Below are positions 12,379 to 21,403 of a DNA stretch of 64,000 nucleotides, piece by piece. Source of the DNA: Neomoorella thermoacetica (GTDB lineage: Bacteria; Bacillota; DSM-521; Neomoorellales; Neomoorellaceae); assembly GCF_001875325.1 (NCBI RefSeq), contig NZ_MDDC01000001.1:146696-210695 (forward strand). Reading direction: 5' to 3'. The position numbers and the translations under genes were made by a program. A model generated the notes under the pieces. It made no database searches, had not been told where the DNA came from, and saw nothing but the letters and a program-made list of their open reading frames with translations. Position 1 is the stretch's first letter; each line of letters opens with the position of its first letter.

Positions 12379-13731
12379 GTGCCAGCCCCCCGGGTAGCCC
12401 TGGTGAGCCTGGGCTGCAAAGTCAACCAGAACGAGGTGGAGGCCCTCAAGCACCTTTTCCAGGAAGCCGGCTACCAGGTAGTCCCCTTCCCGGAAGCGGC
12501 CGACGTCTACGTCATCCACACCTGTACCGTCACCCATATCAGCGATCGCAAGTCGCGCCAGCTGATTCGCCGGGCCATCCGGGCCAACCCGGAGGCGATT
12601 GTCGCCGTTACCGGTTGCTATGCCCAGGTAGCGCCGGGGGAAGTCCTGGCTATCCCCGGCGTCGACCTCGTGGTGGGAACCCGGGACCGGCACCGCCTGG
12701 TAGAGCTGGTTGCCAGGGCCAGGGAGGGAACCGCCCCTATAAACGCCGTCAGGCCCCACGAAAAAGGGGAAACCTTCGAAGAGCTGCCCCTGGTGGAGGT
12801 CAGCCGCGCCCGGGCTTTCTTGAAGATCCAGGAGGGTTGCCAGGAGTTCTGCACCTACTGCATCGTGCCCTATGCCCGCGGGCCTTTACGTAGCCGGGAT
12901 CCGGAACTCATCCGGGCTGAGGTGAGGCGTTTGGTTGATGCCGGTTACCTGGAGATTGTCCTGACCGGTGTGCATACCGGGGCCTACGGCCGTGACCTGG
13001 CGGGAGAAGTCGACCTGGCCGACCTTTTACAAAACCTGGTAAAGGTGCCGGGTCTCAGGCGCCTGCGCATCAGTTCCATTGATCCCCTGGACTTTACCCC
13101 GGAGCTCAAGGCCGTTTTGACGGGTGAAGGGGTCATCTGCCCCCACTTCCATATCCCCCTCCAGAGTGGCGACGATGCCATCCTGGGCAGGATGGGCCGG
13201 CGCTATACCGGCCAGTACTACCTTGAGCTCATTGCCAGCCTGCGCTCCGGCCGGCCCGGGGCGGCCTTCACCAGCGACGTCATGGTCGGTTTTCCCGGAG
13301 AAACAGAGGCCCAGTTTCAAAATACCCTGGCCGTTGTTAAGGAGGCCGCCCTGGCAGGCATCCACGTCTTTCCCTATTCCCCCCGCCGGGGTACACCGGC
13401 GGCAGCCATGCCCGGCCAGGTGGCGGCAGAGGTAAAGAAAGACCGGGAACGGCGCCTGCTGCAACTCGGCCGGCACCTCAGCCGCCAGTACGCCCGGGAA
13501 TTTCTGGCTCAAACCCTGGACGTCCTGGTAGAAGGGCCCCTCCCCGGTTGCCCGGACTGCCAGGAGGGCCTTACAGGCAACTATCTTCGGGTAGCCTTCC
13601 CGGCACCGGCGGACCTCACCGGCCGGCTGGTACCAGTCAGGCTGCAGGAGTTGCGCGGGAGTTTAATTTGGGGTAAATTAGAAAAAGATGTTAGCGACAG
13701 GCAGGAAAATGGCTGGCGAGGGAGAACTTAA
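12379..13731 (+). CDS. mtaB: tRNA ms2t6A37 methylthiotransferase MtaB
   Basis: A protein of about 450 residues with methylthiotransferase architecture. The N-terminal UPF0004 domain has Cys in LGCKVNQNE, HTCTVT and TGCYAQ; the radical SAM core has GCQEFCTYC (C-x3-C-x2-C); the C-terminal part is TRAM-like. MtaB converts t6A to ms2t6A at position 37 of tRNAs reading ANN codons. The LGCKVNQ motif separates it from MiaB, which has a different N-terminal signature. The start is uncertain: GTG 12379 gives the family N-terminus but its ribosome site is poor, and the frame is open much further upstream. Confidence 0.92.
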   Translation: MPAPRVALVSLGCKVNQNEVEALKHLFQEAGYQVVPFPEAADVYVIHTCTVTHISDRKSRQLIRRAIRANPEAIVAVTGCYAQVAPGEVLAIPGVDLVVGTRDRHRLVELVARAREGTAPINAVRPHEKGETFEELPLVEVSRARAFLKIQEGCQEFCTYCIVPYARGPLRSRDPELIRAEVRRLVDAGYLEIVLTGVHTGAYGRDLAGEVDLADLLQNLVKVPGLRRLRISSIDPLDFTPELKAVLTGEGVICPHFHIPLQSGDDAILGRMGRRYTGQYYLELIASLRSGRPGAAFTSDVMVGFPGETEAQFQNTLAVVKEAALAGIHVFPYSPRRGTPAAAMPGQVAAEVKKDRERRLLQLGRHLSRQYAREFLAQTLDVLVEGPLPGCPDCQEGLTGNYLRVAFPAPADLTGRLVPVRLQELRGSLIWGKLEKDVSDRQENGWRGRT

Positions 13732-13804
13732 TATAACGGGAGAAAACAAAAAGGAGAAGCCGGGAGACGGGACTCCGGGCAACCACGAAAGGAGCAAAAG
13801 ACGC

Positions 13805-14149
13805 GTGGCTGAAGATTGTATCTTTTGCCAGATAGCGGCAGGCAAGATCCCTTCAGAGGTGGTCTACCAGGACGACCGGGTTGTAGCCTTTAAAGATATA
13901 CGGCCGGTAGCCCCGGTCCACATTCTGATTATCCCCAGGAAACATATCCCCGACCTGACGGCCATTACACCAGAGGATGGCGACCTCATCGGTTATATTC
14001 ACCTGGTGGCCGTAAAGCTGGCCCGCGAGTATGGCCTTGCCGACCGCGGCTTCCGGGTGGTAAATAACTGCAAAGAAGAAGGCGGCCAGGCCGTTTACCA
14101 TCTCCATTTCCATCTCCTGGGTGGCCGGCAGCTGCGGATCCTGGGTTGA
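13805..14149 (+). CDS. HIT family nucleotide-binding protein
   Basis: A 114-residue histidine-triad protein. It starts (V)AEDCIFCQIAAGKIPSE and ends with the catalytic triad HLHFHLLGGRQL, the Hint/PKCI branch of the superfamily; these act as nucleoside phosphoramidases or nucleotidyl hydrolases. The DCIFC cysteines are common in this branch. GTG 13805 is chosen over the long upstream frame because AAAGGAG lies ten bases before it and the length then matches the family. The rpsU promoter overlaps its final codons. Confidence 0.92.
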   Translation: MAEDCIFCQIAAGKIPSEVVYQDDRVVAFKDIRPVAPVHILIIPRKHIPDLTAITPEDGDLIGYIHLVAVKLAREYGLADRGFRVVNNCKEEGGQAVYHLHFHLLGGRQLRILG

Positions 14150-14174
14150 CGCTGCAAAAGGGATCTACTATAAT
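14146..14174 (+). promoter_or_regulatory. promoter of rpsU
   Basis: TTGACG at 14146-14151 and TATAAT at 14169-14174 with a 17-base spacer. The -35 box overlaps the stop of the HIT gene. The transcript would have a leader of about 60 bases before rpsU. Confidence 0.8.
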
Positions 14175-14239
14175 AAAACTTATGCAAAGCTGTGAGGGGA
14201 CAGCTAACCACCGGGCTGGCGGGGGGAGGGAAACAGTAG

Positions 14240-14416
14240 TTGAGCGAGGTTAAGATTGGAAAAAACGAATCCCTTGATGCCGCTTTAAGGCGTTTCAAGA
14301 GGATTTGCCAGAAATCCGGGGTCCTTTCCGAGGCCCGGCGTCGCGAACATTACGAAAAACCGAGCGTCAGGCGCAAAAAGAAATCCGAAGCCGCTCGCAA
14401 ACGTCGCTGGCACTAA
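14240..14416 (+). CDS. rpsU: 30S ribosomal protein S21
   Basis: A 58-residue, very basic protein starting at TTG 14240: (M)[18 protein letters not shown], followed by the [21 protein letters not shown] helix and a C-terminal KRRWH. S21 joins the small subunit late and helps pair the ribosome with mRNA leaders. The GGGGGGAGGG upstream is a strong ribosome site. It has its own promoter and a strong terminator, so it is probably a single-gene unit between the HIT gene and yqfC. Confidence 0.96.
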   Translation: MSEVKIGKNESLDAALRRFKRICQKSGVLSEARRREHYEKPSVRRKKKSEAARKRRWH

Positions 14417-14475
14417 AAGTTAGTGTCTTACCCAACCCCCCTGAAACAAAAATTTCCGGTGGCGAGCTTTTTGGG

Positions 14476-14507
14476 AAAAAACCCGGTCCGATAGGACCGG
14501 GTTTTTT
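14476..14507 (+). terminator. rho-independent terminator after rpsU
   Basis: CCCGGTCC (14482-14489), loop GATA, GGACCGGG (14494-14501), then six T's; an A run before the stem makes it bidirectional in form. It ends rpsU transcription before yqfC. Confidence 0.95.
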
Positions 14508-14558
14508 GCGGTCTTTTTTAGCCTCCCAGTGCATAAAGTATTGGCAGGAGGGGGCAGG

Positions 14559-14861
14559 ATGGCCAAGCACAGTTTACGTCGCCGGCTGGCCGCCAGGGTC
14601 AGGCATATGGAAAAAACAGTCTCTGATTTTCTCGATCTACCACCGGAGGCGGCCCTGGATTTACCCCGCCTGACCCTTATTGGCAACAGCCGCCTGCTCC
14701 TGGAGAACCACAGGGGTATCGTCACCTATCATCCTGACCTGGTGAAATTAAAACTCTCCGCCGGCGAGCTGGAGATTAAAGGGACGGGCCTACTCCTCCG
14801 GGAGATTAAGCCCGACGCCATCGCCCTGGAAGGCACCATCCGGTCCATCGAGTTTTGCTAG
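14559..14861 (+). CDS. yqfC: sporulation protein YqfC
   Basis: A 100-residue protein of the YabP/YqfC family, which in spore formers is made in the mother cell under sigma-E. The core is LPRLTLIGNSRLLLENHRG, then IKGTGLLLREIKPDAIALEG, the small beta-rich fold of the family. ATG 14559 is chosen because GGAGGGGGCAGG directly precedes it; the frame from 14529 would include the ribosome site. It lies three bases before the GGAGG of yqfD, as in B. subtilis, so the two are surely co-transcribed. Confidence 0.93.
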   Translation: MAKHSLRRRLAARVRHMEKTVSDFLDLPPEAALDLPRLTLIGNSRLLLENHRGIVTYHPDLVKLKLSAGELEIKGTGLLLREIKPDAIALEGTIRSIEFC

Positions 14862-14876
14862 GAGGTGCGAGGTTAC

Positions 14877-16166
14877 GTGACTGGACATAACTGGCAGACC
14901 TACCTGACCGGCTACCTGGTCCTGACCATCAGCGGTGACGACCCCGAGGCTTTTCTCAACCTGGCCCTGGCCCGGGGCCTCACCCTCCTGGACGTTACCC
15001 GCACTGGCAAGGGCCAGATCCGGGTCAAAATGCCGGTTAGCGAGTACCGGGTATTACGCCCCCTGGCCAGGGAGAGCCATTGCCGGGTCCGGATTGTGGA
15101 CAAGCGGGGCCTGCCTTTTTTCAGCCGCCGCCTGCGCGGCCGGCAGCTATTACTTGCCGGCTTCCTTTTCTTTTTGGTTGCCATCTACATCCTCTCGGCC
15201 TGCGTCTGGGTTGTAGACGTCCGGCCCGAAAAGGGCCCCCTGCGCCAGGTTACACCGGCCCAGGTTATAGAGGCCGCCAGGGTTGAAGGCTTGAAGCCCG
15301 GTACCTGGAAGGGCAGGGTAGACATCCGTGCTCTCGAGTACGGCCTGGAACAGCGCCTGCCCCAGCTGGCCTGGGTGGGGGTCAGCTTCCACGGCACCAG
15401 GGCCGAAATAAAAGTCGTCGAAAAGGTCCCTCCCCCGGCAGGCGATGATTATGAATTACCGGCCAGCATTATTGCCGTCAAAGACGGGGTGATTAAACAA
15501 ATCCTGGTGATGAATGGTGAAGGGCGGGTGGCTGCCGGCGATACGGTCCGCCGGGGGGAGATCCTGATCTCCGGCCTGATCCTGCCTCCGGAGCCGGAGA
15601 AAAAACCGGGCGAGAACCAGCTGCAGCAGCAACCCCGGCCCGAACCCCGCCTGGTCCGGGCCCGGGGTATTGTCCGGGCCCGGGTATGGTATGAAGAAGA
15701 AAAGGAGATAGATCGCCTGCAGGTCCAGGAACAGGCCACCGGACGGCAGCAAAAAGCGCTAATAATTAAGACGCCCGGAAGCCAGGTCGTTCTCAGGGGC
15801 CCGGCCCGGCCCCCCTATGCTAATTACCGGCAGGAGAATAAAGTAATCACTTTGCCGTCCTGGAGGAATTTTCCCCCTTCCGTCGAACTTATTATCAGTA
15901 CCTACCGCGAGATCCTGGTCCAGAAGCAACAACTGGGCTACGAAGAGGCTGTCAGGGCCGCCGGTCAACAGGCCCTGGCCAGCCTGAAAGCCCGGTTGCC
16001 GGCAGGGGTAACCATAACCGGCGAGAAAATAGTCCCCCTCACCGGACCGGGAGGGCAGAGGGTCCGGGTGCGGGCCTGGGTCGAAACCGAAGAAGACATC
16101 GGCCAGGTGGTCCCCCTGCAGGGACAGACGCTCCCGGGCGGTAACCCTCCGGAGGGCCCAAGGTAA
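14877..16166 (+). CDS. yqfD: sporulation protein YqfD
   Basis: A 429-residue YqfD-family protein. The N-terminal domain (about 1-85) is followed by one membrane helix (LLLAGFLFFLVAIYILSA), a POTRA-like region and a charged extracytoplasmic part. YqfD proteins are membrane proteins of the sporulating mother cell with unknown biochemical role. GTG 14877, 11 bases after GGAGG, is chosen over GTG 14865, which overlaps the ribosome site. It lies between yqfC and phoH in the standard sporulation block. Confidence 0.92.
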   Translation: MTGHNWQTYLTGYLVLTISGDDPEAFLNLALARGLTLLDVTRTGKGQIRVKMPVSEYRVLRPLARESHCRVRIVDKRGLPFFSRRLRGRQLLLAGFLFFLVAIYILSACVWVVDVRPEKGPLRQVTPAQVIEAARVEGLKPGTWKGRVDIRALEYGLEQRLPQLAWVGVSFHGTRAEIKVVEKVPPPAGDDYELPASIIAVKDGVIKQILVMNGEGRVAAGDTVRRGEILISGLILPPEPEKKPGENQLQQQPRPEPRLVRARGIVRARVWYEEEKEIDRLQVQEQATGRQQKALIIKTPGSQVVLRGPARPPYANYRQENKVITLPSWRNFPPSVELIISTYREILVQKQQLGYEEAVRAAGQQALASLKARLPAGVTITGEKIVPLTGPGGQRVRVRAWVETEEDIGQVVPLQGQTLPGGNPPEGPR

Positions 16167-16178
16167 TCATCACCCTTC

Positions 16179-16207
16179 TTTACTAAAGGACAAATAAAAG
16201 CTATAAT
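16179..16207 (+). promoter_or_regulatory. candidate promoter of the phoH operon
   Basis: TTTACT at 16179-16184 and a perfect TATAAT at 16202-16207 with a 17-base spacer, in the 74-base gap between yqfD and phoH. The -35 box matches the consensus at four of six positions. It would uncouple phoH and downstream genes from sporulation control. Confidence 0.6.
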
Positions 16208-16240
16208 AAAGTACTAAAGCCTTCAATACTATCGGGGGAG

Positions 16241-17245
16241 ATGATGATCAAACCCTTGGCCGATATTTATGAAGTTAAACTCACCACCGGTAATAACGGT
16301 GAGGCGGCCAACATCTTTGGCCACCAGGATGAAAACCTGAAATTTATTGAGAGCCACACGCCGGCCCGGATTATCGCCCGGGGTAATGAGATAACCTTAA
16401 GCGGCGACCGGCGGGAAGTCCAGTTGCTGGAAAGGCTTTTCCGGCAACTGATAAAACTCGCCCGGGCGGGAACGACCATCAACACGGCAACTATCAACTA
16501 CACCTGGAACCTGGTCCGCAGGCAGGACGGCAGCCAGGATCAGCCGGACCTGGCCCGGGCTCTTGGTGAGGTGATTTATGTTACCCCCAGGGGCAAGCAG
16601 ATCCGGCCCAAGACCCTGGGACAATTGCGTTATATCCAGGCCATGCGCCGTTACGATATCGTCTTTGGTATCGGCCCGGCCGGTACTGGTAAAACCTACC
16701 TGGCAGTAGTTATGGCCGTCAATGCCCTGAGGGCACGCAGCGTAGAGCGGATTATCCTGGCCCGACCGGCAGTAGAGGCGGGAGAGAAGCTGGGCTTCCT
16801 CCCCGGTGATCTGCAGGAAAAGGTCAACCCCTACCTGCGCCCCCTTTACGACGGCCTTTATGACGTTTTAGGACTGGAAACGGCACAAAAGTATATGGAA
16901 AAAAATATTATAGAAGTGGCGCCCCTGGCCTATATGCGGGGACGGACACTGGACGACGCCTTTATTATCCTGGATGAGGCCCAGAATACTACTTCCGAGC
17001 AAATGAAGATGTTCCTGACCAGGATCGGCTTCGGCTCCCGGGCGGTAATCACCGGCGATATCACCCAGGTAGACCTGCCCCGGGAGACAACTTCCGGACT
17101 GGTGGAAGTCCAGAGGATTTTAAAGGGGATTGAAGGCATTGCCATAGAGTATTTAACAGAAGCCGATGTGGTCCGGCATCCCCTGGTCCAGGAGATTATC
17201 AAGGCCTACGAGAGGAGTGACCAGATGTGCCATGGCAGCGGTTAG
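16241..17245 (+). CDS. phoH: PhoH family ATPase
   Basis: A 334-residue PhoH-like protein (YqfE/YbeZ type). An N-terminal KH-like region (about 1-115) is followed by a P-loop ATPase with Walker A GPAGTGKT (in FGIGPAGTGKTYL) and Walker B ILDEAQN. Family members associate with the RNA-processing protein YbeY, which lies two genes downstream. The gene follows yqfD and overlaps the next gene by 19 bases, indicating an operon. Confidence 0.95.
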   Translation: MMIKPLADIYEVKLTTGNNGEAANIFGHQDENLKFIESHTPARIIARGNEITLSGDRREVQLLERLFRQLIKLARAGTTINTATINYTWNLVRRQDGSQDQPDLARALGEVIYVTPRGKQIRPKTLGQLRYIQAMRRYDIVFGIGPAGTGKTYLAVVMAVNALRARSVERIILARPAVEAGEKLGFLPGDLQEKVNPYLRPLYDGLYDVLGLETAQKYMEKNIIEVAPLAYMRGRTLDDAFIILDEAQNTTSEQMKMFLTRIGFGSRAVITGDITQVDLPRETTSGLVEVQRILKGIEGIAIEYLTEADVVRHPLVQEIIKAYERSDQMCHGSG

Positions 17246-19395
17246 AAACGCTGCTGCACCCGCTGCTGGCCCGGCTCGGCTCCAGTTTTCTTACCCGGCG
17301 GGCCGTCTGGGGGATGGCCCTGTTCGTCGCAGCCGTGGCCGTTATGGCCCTCGATTTCCTGCCCCAAAAACTCGAGCTGACAGTTGGTCAACCCAGCCCC
17401 AGGGACTTTAAAGCTCCCCAGGGCATTGTTTATGAAAGCGAGGTTTTAACCCAGAAGGCCCGGGAGGAAGCGGCCCGGCAGGTAGCTCCGGTTTACCGGG
17501 TGGATAATACGGTGGTCGCCGCCCTCACCGGCCAGGTAGATAGTCTTTTCCAGACAATCAGGGAGATTAATAATAGTACCGGCGATGCTAACGAGCGGGT
17601 GGCCCGTTTAAAAGAGCGCCTGAACCAGTTCAAGCTGGCGCCAGCAACTATCCAGGCCCTGGCCGCGGCCGACGGTAGCACCCTCAATAACCTGGCCGCT
17701 GCCACGAAAGACATTATCACCCAGGTGATGGCCGAGGCCGTCCCCCAGGACGCTTTAAATAGCGCCAGGGAAAAAATGCTGGCGGCGGTTGAGACATCGG
17801 GCATGGACGCCAGGTACCGGCCCCTGGTGGCAGCCCTGTTGAGGGAGCTCGACTTAAAACCCAACTTGATTTACGACGTCGCCGCTACCATGCAGAAACA
17901 GGAGAGAGCCCGGGCCGAGGTCGTCCCGGTGCAGGTGACCATCCGCCAGGGGGAAAAGATCGTCAGCGACGGCGAACTGGTGACGGCGGAAGATATTGAA
18001 GCCCTCCAGAAGCTCGGCCTCCTGCGTACCGGCACCTCGTGGGGAGGCTTTATAGGGCTGATCCTCTTTCAGGGTATCCTGGTAGCCCTCATGCTCCTTT
18101 ATTTACGCCTTTTCAAACCGGATATCTATGGTGATAACCACCTCTTGCTCCTGCTCGGCCTCTTGTGGTTGATTTTTCTTGTTTTCTCCCGGGGCGTAGT
18201 GGCCATCAGCCTGGGTGGCAGGCCGGAACTGGCCCGGCTGGTAGGCTACCTCATGCCCGTGGCAGCCGGTTCCATGCTGGTGGCCATCCTCCTGGACGCC
18301 CAGGTGGCGGTCATCTTTACTGTTTTTCTGGGCCTGGAGGCCGGCATTATTAGCGGCAATTACTACCAGTTTGCGGCGGCCGGGGTCATCAGCGGCCTGA
18401 CGGGTATTTACTGCGTCGCCAATTTAAGTCACCGTTCCGACCTGGCGCGGTCGAGCCTGTTTTTAATGCTGGCCAATCTCCTGAGTGTGGTCGCCCTGGG
18501 TTTAATGCTTAAAGATACCCTTTTCCAGCTCAGCATCGCCGCCGTCCTGGCCCTGGCCAATGGTCTCCTTGCAGCGGTGCTGACCATCGGCTTTTTACCC
18601 TTTCTGGAGAATAGCTTTGGCATCACGACGGCCGTCAAGCTCCTGGAGCTGTCCGATCCCAACCATCCCCTGCTGAAGAGGCTTCTCCTGGAGGCACCGG
18701 GCACCTACCACCACAGCATCCTGGTAGGGAATCTGGCTGAGGCGGCGGCCAACGCCGTGGGAGCCGACTCCCTCCTGGCGCGGGTAGGGGCCTACTATCA
18801 CGACATCGGCAAGTTAAAACGGCCCTATTTCTTTATCGAAAATCAGGTCACCCCGGAAAACCCCCATGACCGCCTGACGCCGACCCTGAGTACCCTGATT
18901 ATTTCCTGCCACGTGAAGGACGGCCTGGAGATGGCCCGGGAGTTCCACCTGCCCCGTGTAATCCAGGACATCATCGCCCAGCACCACGGGGCAACCCTGA
19001 TGTCTTATTTCTACCATAAGGCCTGTGAAAACAGCCGGGATGAAAAAGAGGTGGTGGCTGATGATTTTCGTTACGAGGGACCCAAGCCCCAGAGCAAAGA
19101 AGCGGCCATTGTTATGCTGGCCGATAGTGTGGAGGCCGGTATCCGCTCCCTGCCCAAACCCACACCCGGCCGGATGGAGGGTTTTATCCGCAAGATCATC
19201 AGGGAAAAATTGGAGGATAACCAGCTGGAGGCCAGCGACCTCACATTCAGGGAACTGACGGTCATCGCCGAGGCCTTCGTGCGGGTTTTAAATGGCATTT
19301 TCCACACCCGGGTGGAATACCCGGACGTGGTCGTCAAGGAGATGGAAAGGAGAAAAAACCGTAATGGAGTGCTCCATAAACAATCAGCAGGCTGA
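17227..19395 (+). CDS. pgpH: 7TM-HD family cyclic di-AMP phosphodiesterase PgpH
   Basis: A 722-residue membrane protein. One N-terminal membrane helix (about 22-42) is followed by a ~240-residue extracytoplasmic 7TMR-HDED domain, a cluster of about seven membrane helices and a cytoplasmic HD domain with HHSILVGNLAEAA and the metal-binding pair in YYHDIGK. Proteins of this family (PgpH, YqfF) hydrolyse c-di-AMP. GTG 17227, nine bases after GGAG, overlaps the end of phoH. The order phoH-pgpH-ybeY-dgkA matches B. subtilis. Confidence 0.93.
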   Translation: MPWQRLETLLHPLLARLGSSFLTRRAVWGMALFVAAVAVMALDFLPQKLELTVGQPSPRDFKAPQGIVYESEVLTQKAREEAARQVAPVYRVDNTVVAALTGQVDSLFQTIREINNSTGDANERVARLKERLNQFKLAPATIQALAAADGSTLNNLAAATKDIITQVMAEAVPQDALNSAREKMLAAVETSGMDARYRPLVAALLRELDLKPNLIYDVAATMQKQERARAEVVPVQVTIRQGEKIVSDGELVTAEDIEALQKLGLLRTGTSWGGFIGLILFQGILVALMLLYLRLFKPDIYGDNHLLLLLGLLWLIFLVFSRGVVAISLGGRPELARLVGYLMPVAAGSMLVAILLDAQVAVIFTVFLGLEAGIISGNYYQFAAAGVISGLTGIYCVANLSHRSDLARSSLFLMLANLLSVVALGLMLKDTLFQLSIAAVLALANGLLAAVLTIGFLPFLENSFGITTAVKLLELSDPNHPLLKRLLLEAPGTYHHSILVGNLAEAAANAVGADSLLARVGAYYHDIGKLKRPYFFIENQVTPENPHDRLTPTLSTLIISCHVKDGLEMAREFHLPRVIQDIIAQHHGATLMSYFYHKACENSRDEKEVVADDFRYEGPKPQSKEAAIVMLADSVEAGIRSLPKPTPGRMEGFIRKIIREKLEDNQLEASDLTFRELTVIAEAFVRVLNGIFHTRVEYPDVVVKEMERRKNRNGVLHKQSAG

Positions 19396-19834
19396 TTACC
19401 CGCTGGGTGAGGAACTGCTCTCCATCCTGAACCGGGTGCTTGAGGCCGCCGCCGCCGCAGAAGGAGTGGCGGGGGAAGCCGAGGTAAGCCTGACCCTGGT
19501 GGATGACGCGGCCATAAAGGAGCTCAACCGTACCTACCGGGGGGTGGACGCCCCGACGGACGTCCTCTCTTTTGCCCTCGAGGAAACAGGCCCCGACGAG
19601 CCCGCTTATGCTGATCCCGGGGGGGACAGGCTCCTGGGGGACATTATCATCTCCGTACCCACGGCAGTTCGCCAGGCCGGGGAATACGGCCATTCCCTGG
19701 CCCGGGAACTGGCCTTCCTGGCCGTTCACGGTTTCCTGCATCTCCTGGGTTACGACCACGATACGGCAGCAGGGGCGGCGGATATGGAGGCGCGCCAGGA
19801 GGCCATCCTGGCCGGGGTGGGGCTGGGGCGTTAA
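19364..19834 (+). CDS. ybeY: rRNA maturation endoribonuclease YbeY
   Basis: A 156-residue UPF0054 protein with the zinc motif H-x3-H-x5-H in HGFLHLLGYDH. The preceding RTYRGVDAPTDVLSFAL and LGDIIISVP motifs are also family signatures. YbeY takes part in 16S rRNA 3'-end maturation and ribosome quality control. ATG 19364 follows GGAAAGGAG and gives the normal length; the frame open from 19292 runs within pgpH. Its stop overlaps the dgkA start (TAATG). Confidence 0.96.
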   Translation: MECSINNQQADYPLGEELLSILNRVLEAAAAAEGVAGEAEVSLTLVDDAAIKELNRTYRGVDAPTDVLSFALEETGPDEPAYADPGGDRLLGDIIISVPTAVRQAGEYGHSLARELAFLAVHGFLHLLGYDHDTAAGAADMEARQEAILAGVGLGR

Positions 19835-20175
19835 TGCTGGCCAAATTCCGGGCAGCCGGGGCCGGGATTGTCTACTGCCTGCGGACGCAAATCAATATGG
19901 CCGTCCACCTGCTGGCCACCATAGCGGTCATCGGGGCGGGCTGGTATTTCCAGATAGCGGCCTGGGAATGGGTAGCCCTGACTATAACTATCACCATGGT
20001 CCTGGCGGCCGAAGCATTGAACACAGCACTGGAAGTTACCGTGAATCTCTATACGGAGCAGTATCATCCCCTGGCGCGGATCGCCAAAGATGTAGCCGCC
20101 GGGGCCGTCCTGATTACGGCCCTGGGGGCGGTGGCCGTAGGCTACCTTATCTTTGGACCTCGCCTGGGCTTTTAG
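19834..20175 (+). CDS. dgkA: diacylglycerol/undecaprenol kinase
   Basis: A 113-residue membrane protein with three helices (about 30-48, 52-70, 90-110). It carries the catalytic signature EALNTALE and the conserved H-P-x-A-RIAKDVAAGAVL segment of prokaryotic DgkA. Gram-positive members mainly phosphorylate undecaprenol, recycling the lipid carrier for cell-wall synthesis. It starts on the last base of the ybeY stop codon, so translation is coupled. The family and synteny are clear; the substrate is an inference. Confidence 0.93.
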   Translation: MLAKFRAAGAGIVYCLRTQINMAVHLLATIAVIGAGWYFQIAAWEWVALTITITMVLAAEALNTALEVTVNLYTEQYHPLARIAKDVAAGAVLITALGAVAVGYLIFGPRLGF

Positions 20176-20186
20176 GAGGCTCTTAT

Positions 20187-20876
20187 TTGCGCCGTTTACG
20201 CCGTTTCTTTCTTACCGGTATTATAGTAATCCTGCCGGCGGCAGCGACCATCTACGCCCTGTGGCTGGTCTTCAGTTTCCTCGACCAGCTGGCCGGCCAG
20301 GCCGTAGGCCTGTTCCTGGGCCGGAGGATCCCGGGCCTGGGCCTGGCCCTGACGTTGGCCGTGGTTTTAATAGCCGGTTTCCTGGCCACCAACTTTATCG
20401 GCCGTTTCTTCCTGAACCTCTGGGACCAGGTTATGTACCGCATCCCCCTGGTCAACTCTATCTACCGGACCGTCAAGCAACTGGTAGAAGCCATATGGCG
20501 TGACGATAAAAAGGCCTTTCAACATGTGGTTATGGTCGAGTACCCCCGCCGGGGCATTTACTCCCTGGGTTTCCTCACCGGCCCGGCCCCGGCCGAGGCC
20601 AGCATGCGGGCCGCCAGCGATCTGGTCAATGTTTTCGTCCCCACCACACCCAACCCTACCTCCGGCTTTTTGCTCCTGGTCCCCCGGGAGGAGGTTATTC
20701 CCCTGGAGATGCCGGTAGAGGACGGTTTAAAGCTTATCATTTCCGCCGGGGTGGTAGGCCCGGCGGGGAGGACAGCCAGCGGGGGCGCAGGCTGGGGCCA
20801 GCTTCTACAAGGCCTGACCGACAATGGTACGATAAAGAATCCCGGTTGGAGGAGACGCCGGGACGCCGCGGAGTAA
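20187..20876 (+). CDS. DUF502 family membrane protein
   Basis: A 229-residue protein starting at TTG 20187 after TAGGAGG: (M)RRLRRFFLTGIIVILPAAATIYALW. Two membrane helices (about 8-32 and 50-75) are followed by a soluble domain with IPLVNSIYRTVKQ and VFVPTTPNPTSGFLLLVPRE, both hallmarks of DUF502. Function is unknown. Its last 72 bases overlap the convergent NUDIX gene, an unusually long tail-to-tail overlap with no terminator space. The open frame extends far upstream through ybeY/dgkA, but that part is spurious. Confidence 0.9.
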   Translation: MRRLRRFFLTGIIVILPAAATIYALWLVFSFLDQLAGQAVGLFLGRRIPGLGLALTLAVVLIAGFLATNFIGRFFLNLWDQVMYRIPLVNSIYRTVKQLVEAIWRDDKKAFQHVVMVEYPRRGIYSLGFLTGPAPAEASMRAASDLVNVFVPTTPNPTSGFLLLVPREEVIPLEMPVEDGLKLIISAGVVGPAGRTASGGAGWGQLLQGLTDNGTIKNPGWRRRRDAAE

Positions 20877-21293
20877 ACCCCACTCAACCAGGAGTTCTTT
20901 CAACCTGGAGGTGAGGGGATAGTCGCCTATTTTCACCAGGGGCACCCAGCAAGCAGCGGCAGCGTCGTCGGCCGGGTTCAGGCTGCCGCCCCGGTACTCG
21001 GCCCAGAAGTCGATCAGGACATAGTGGTATTTTACCCGGCCCCTGCTGTCAGTATAAATGTTGTCCAGGATAGCGATGGGCGGGCCGGCGGCTACAGTAA
21101 GGCCGCACTCCTCATAAACCTCTCGTTCAACGGCCCGGGGCAGGGTTTCCCCGGCTTCCTGGGCACCGCCGGGCAGGCTCCAGAGCCCCTGTGCCGGCGG
21201 TTTTCCCCGCCGCACCAGCAACAATTCTCCTTCCCTGACAACTACCGCCCCTACCCCCACCAGGGGTTGATTGGGGTAGCACCGTTTCTCCAT
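20805..21293 (-). CDS. NUDIX hydrolase
   Basis: A 162-residue protein with a complete NUDIX box, GGAQEAGETLPRAVEREVYEECGL (pattern GX5EX7REUXEEXGU). This box binds divalent metal and cleaves a nucleoside diphosphate linked to another group. The N-terminal strand is VGVGAVVVREGELLLVRRG. The closest type is a MutT/ADP-ribose pyrophosphatase-like enzyme, but the substrate cannot be read from sequence. ATG 21293 follows GGGGTGAG. It is the only minus-strand gene in this stretch and overlaps the DUF502 gene end by 72 bases. Confidence 0.88.
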   Translation of the reverse strand: MEKRCYPNQPLVGVGAVVVREGELLLVRRGKPPAQGLWSLPGGAQEAGETLPRAVEREVYEECGLTVAAGPPIAILDNIYTDSRGRVKYHYVLIDFWAEYRGGSLNPADDAAAACWVPLVKIGDYPLTSRLKELLVEWGLLRGVPASPPTGILYRTIVGQAL

Positions 21294-21403
21294 ACTCTCA
21301 CCCCACTCTACTTTTTCCCCAGTTTAACATCTCTCACCTGTACGACCAAGAAAACTTTGCTTGTTGCCCCGGGCAATGGTAAAATTAAAGCGGGGGTTGC
21401 TAC

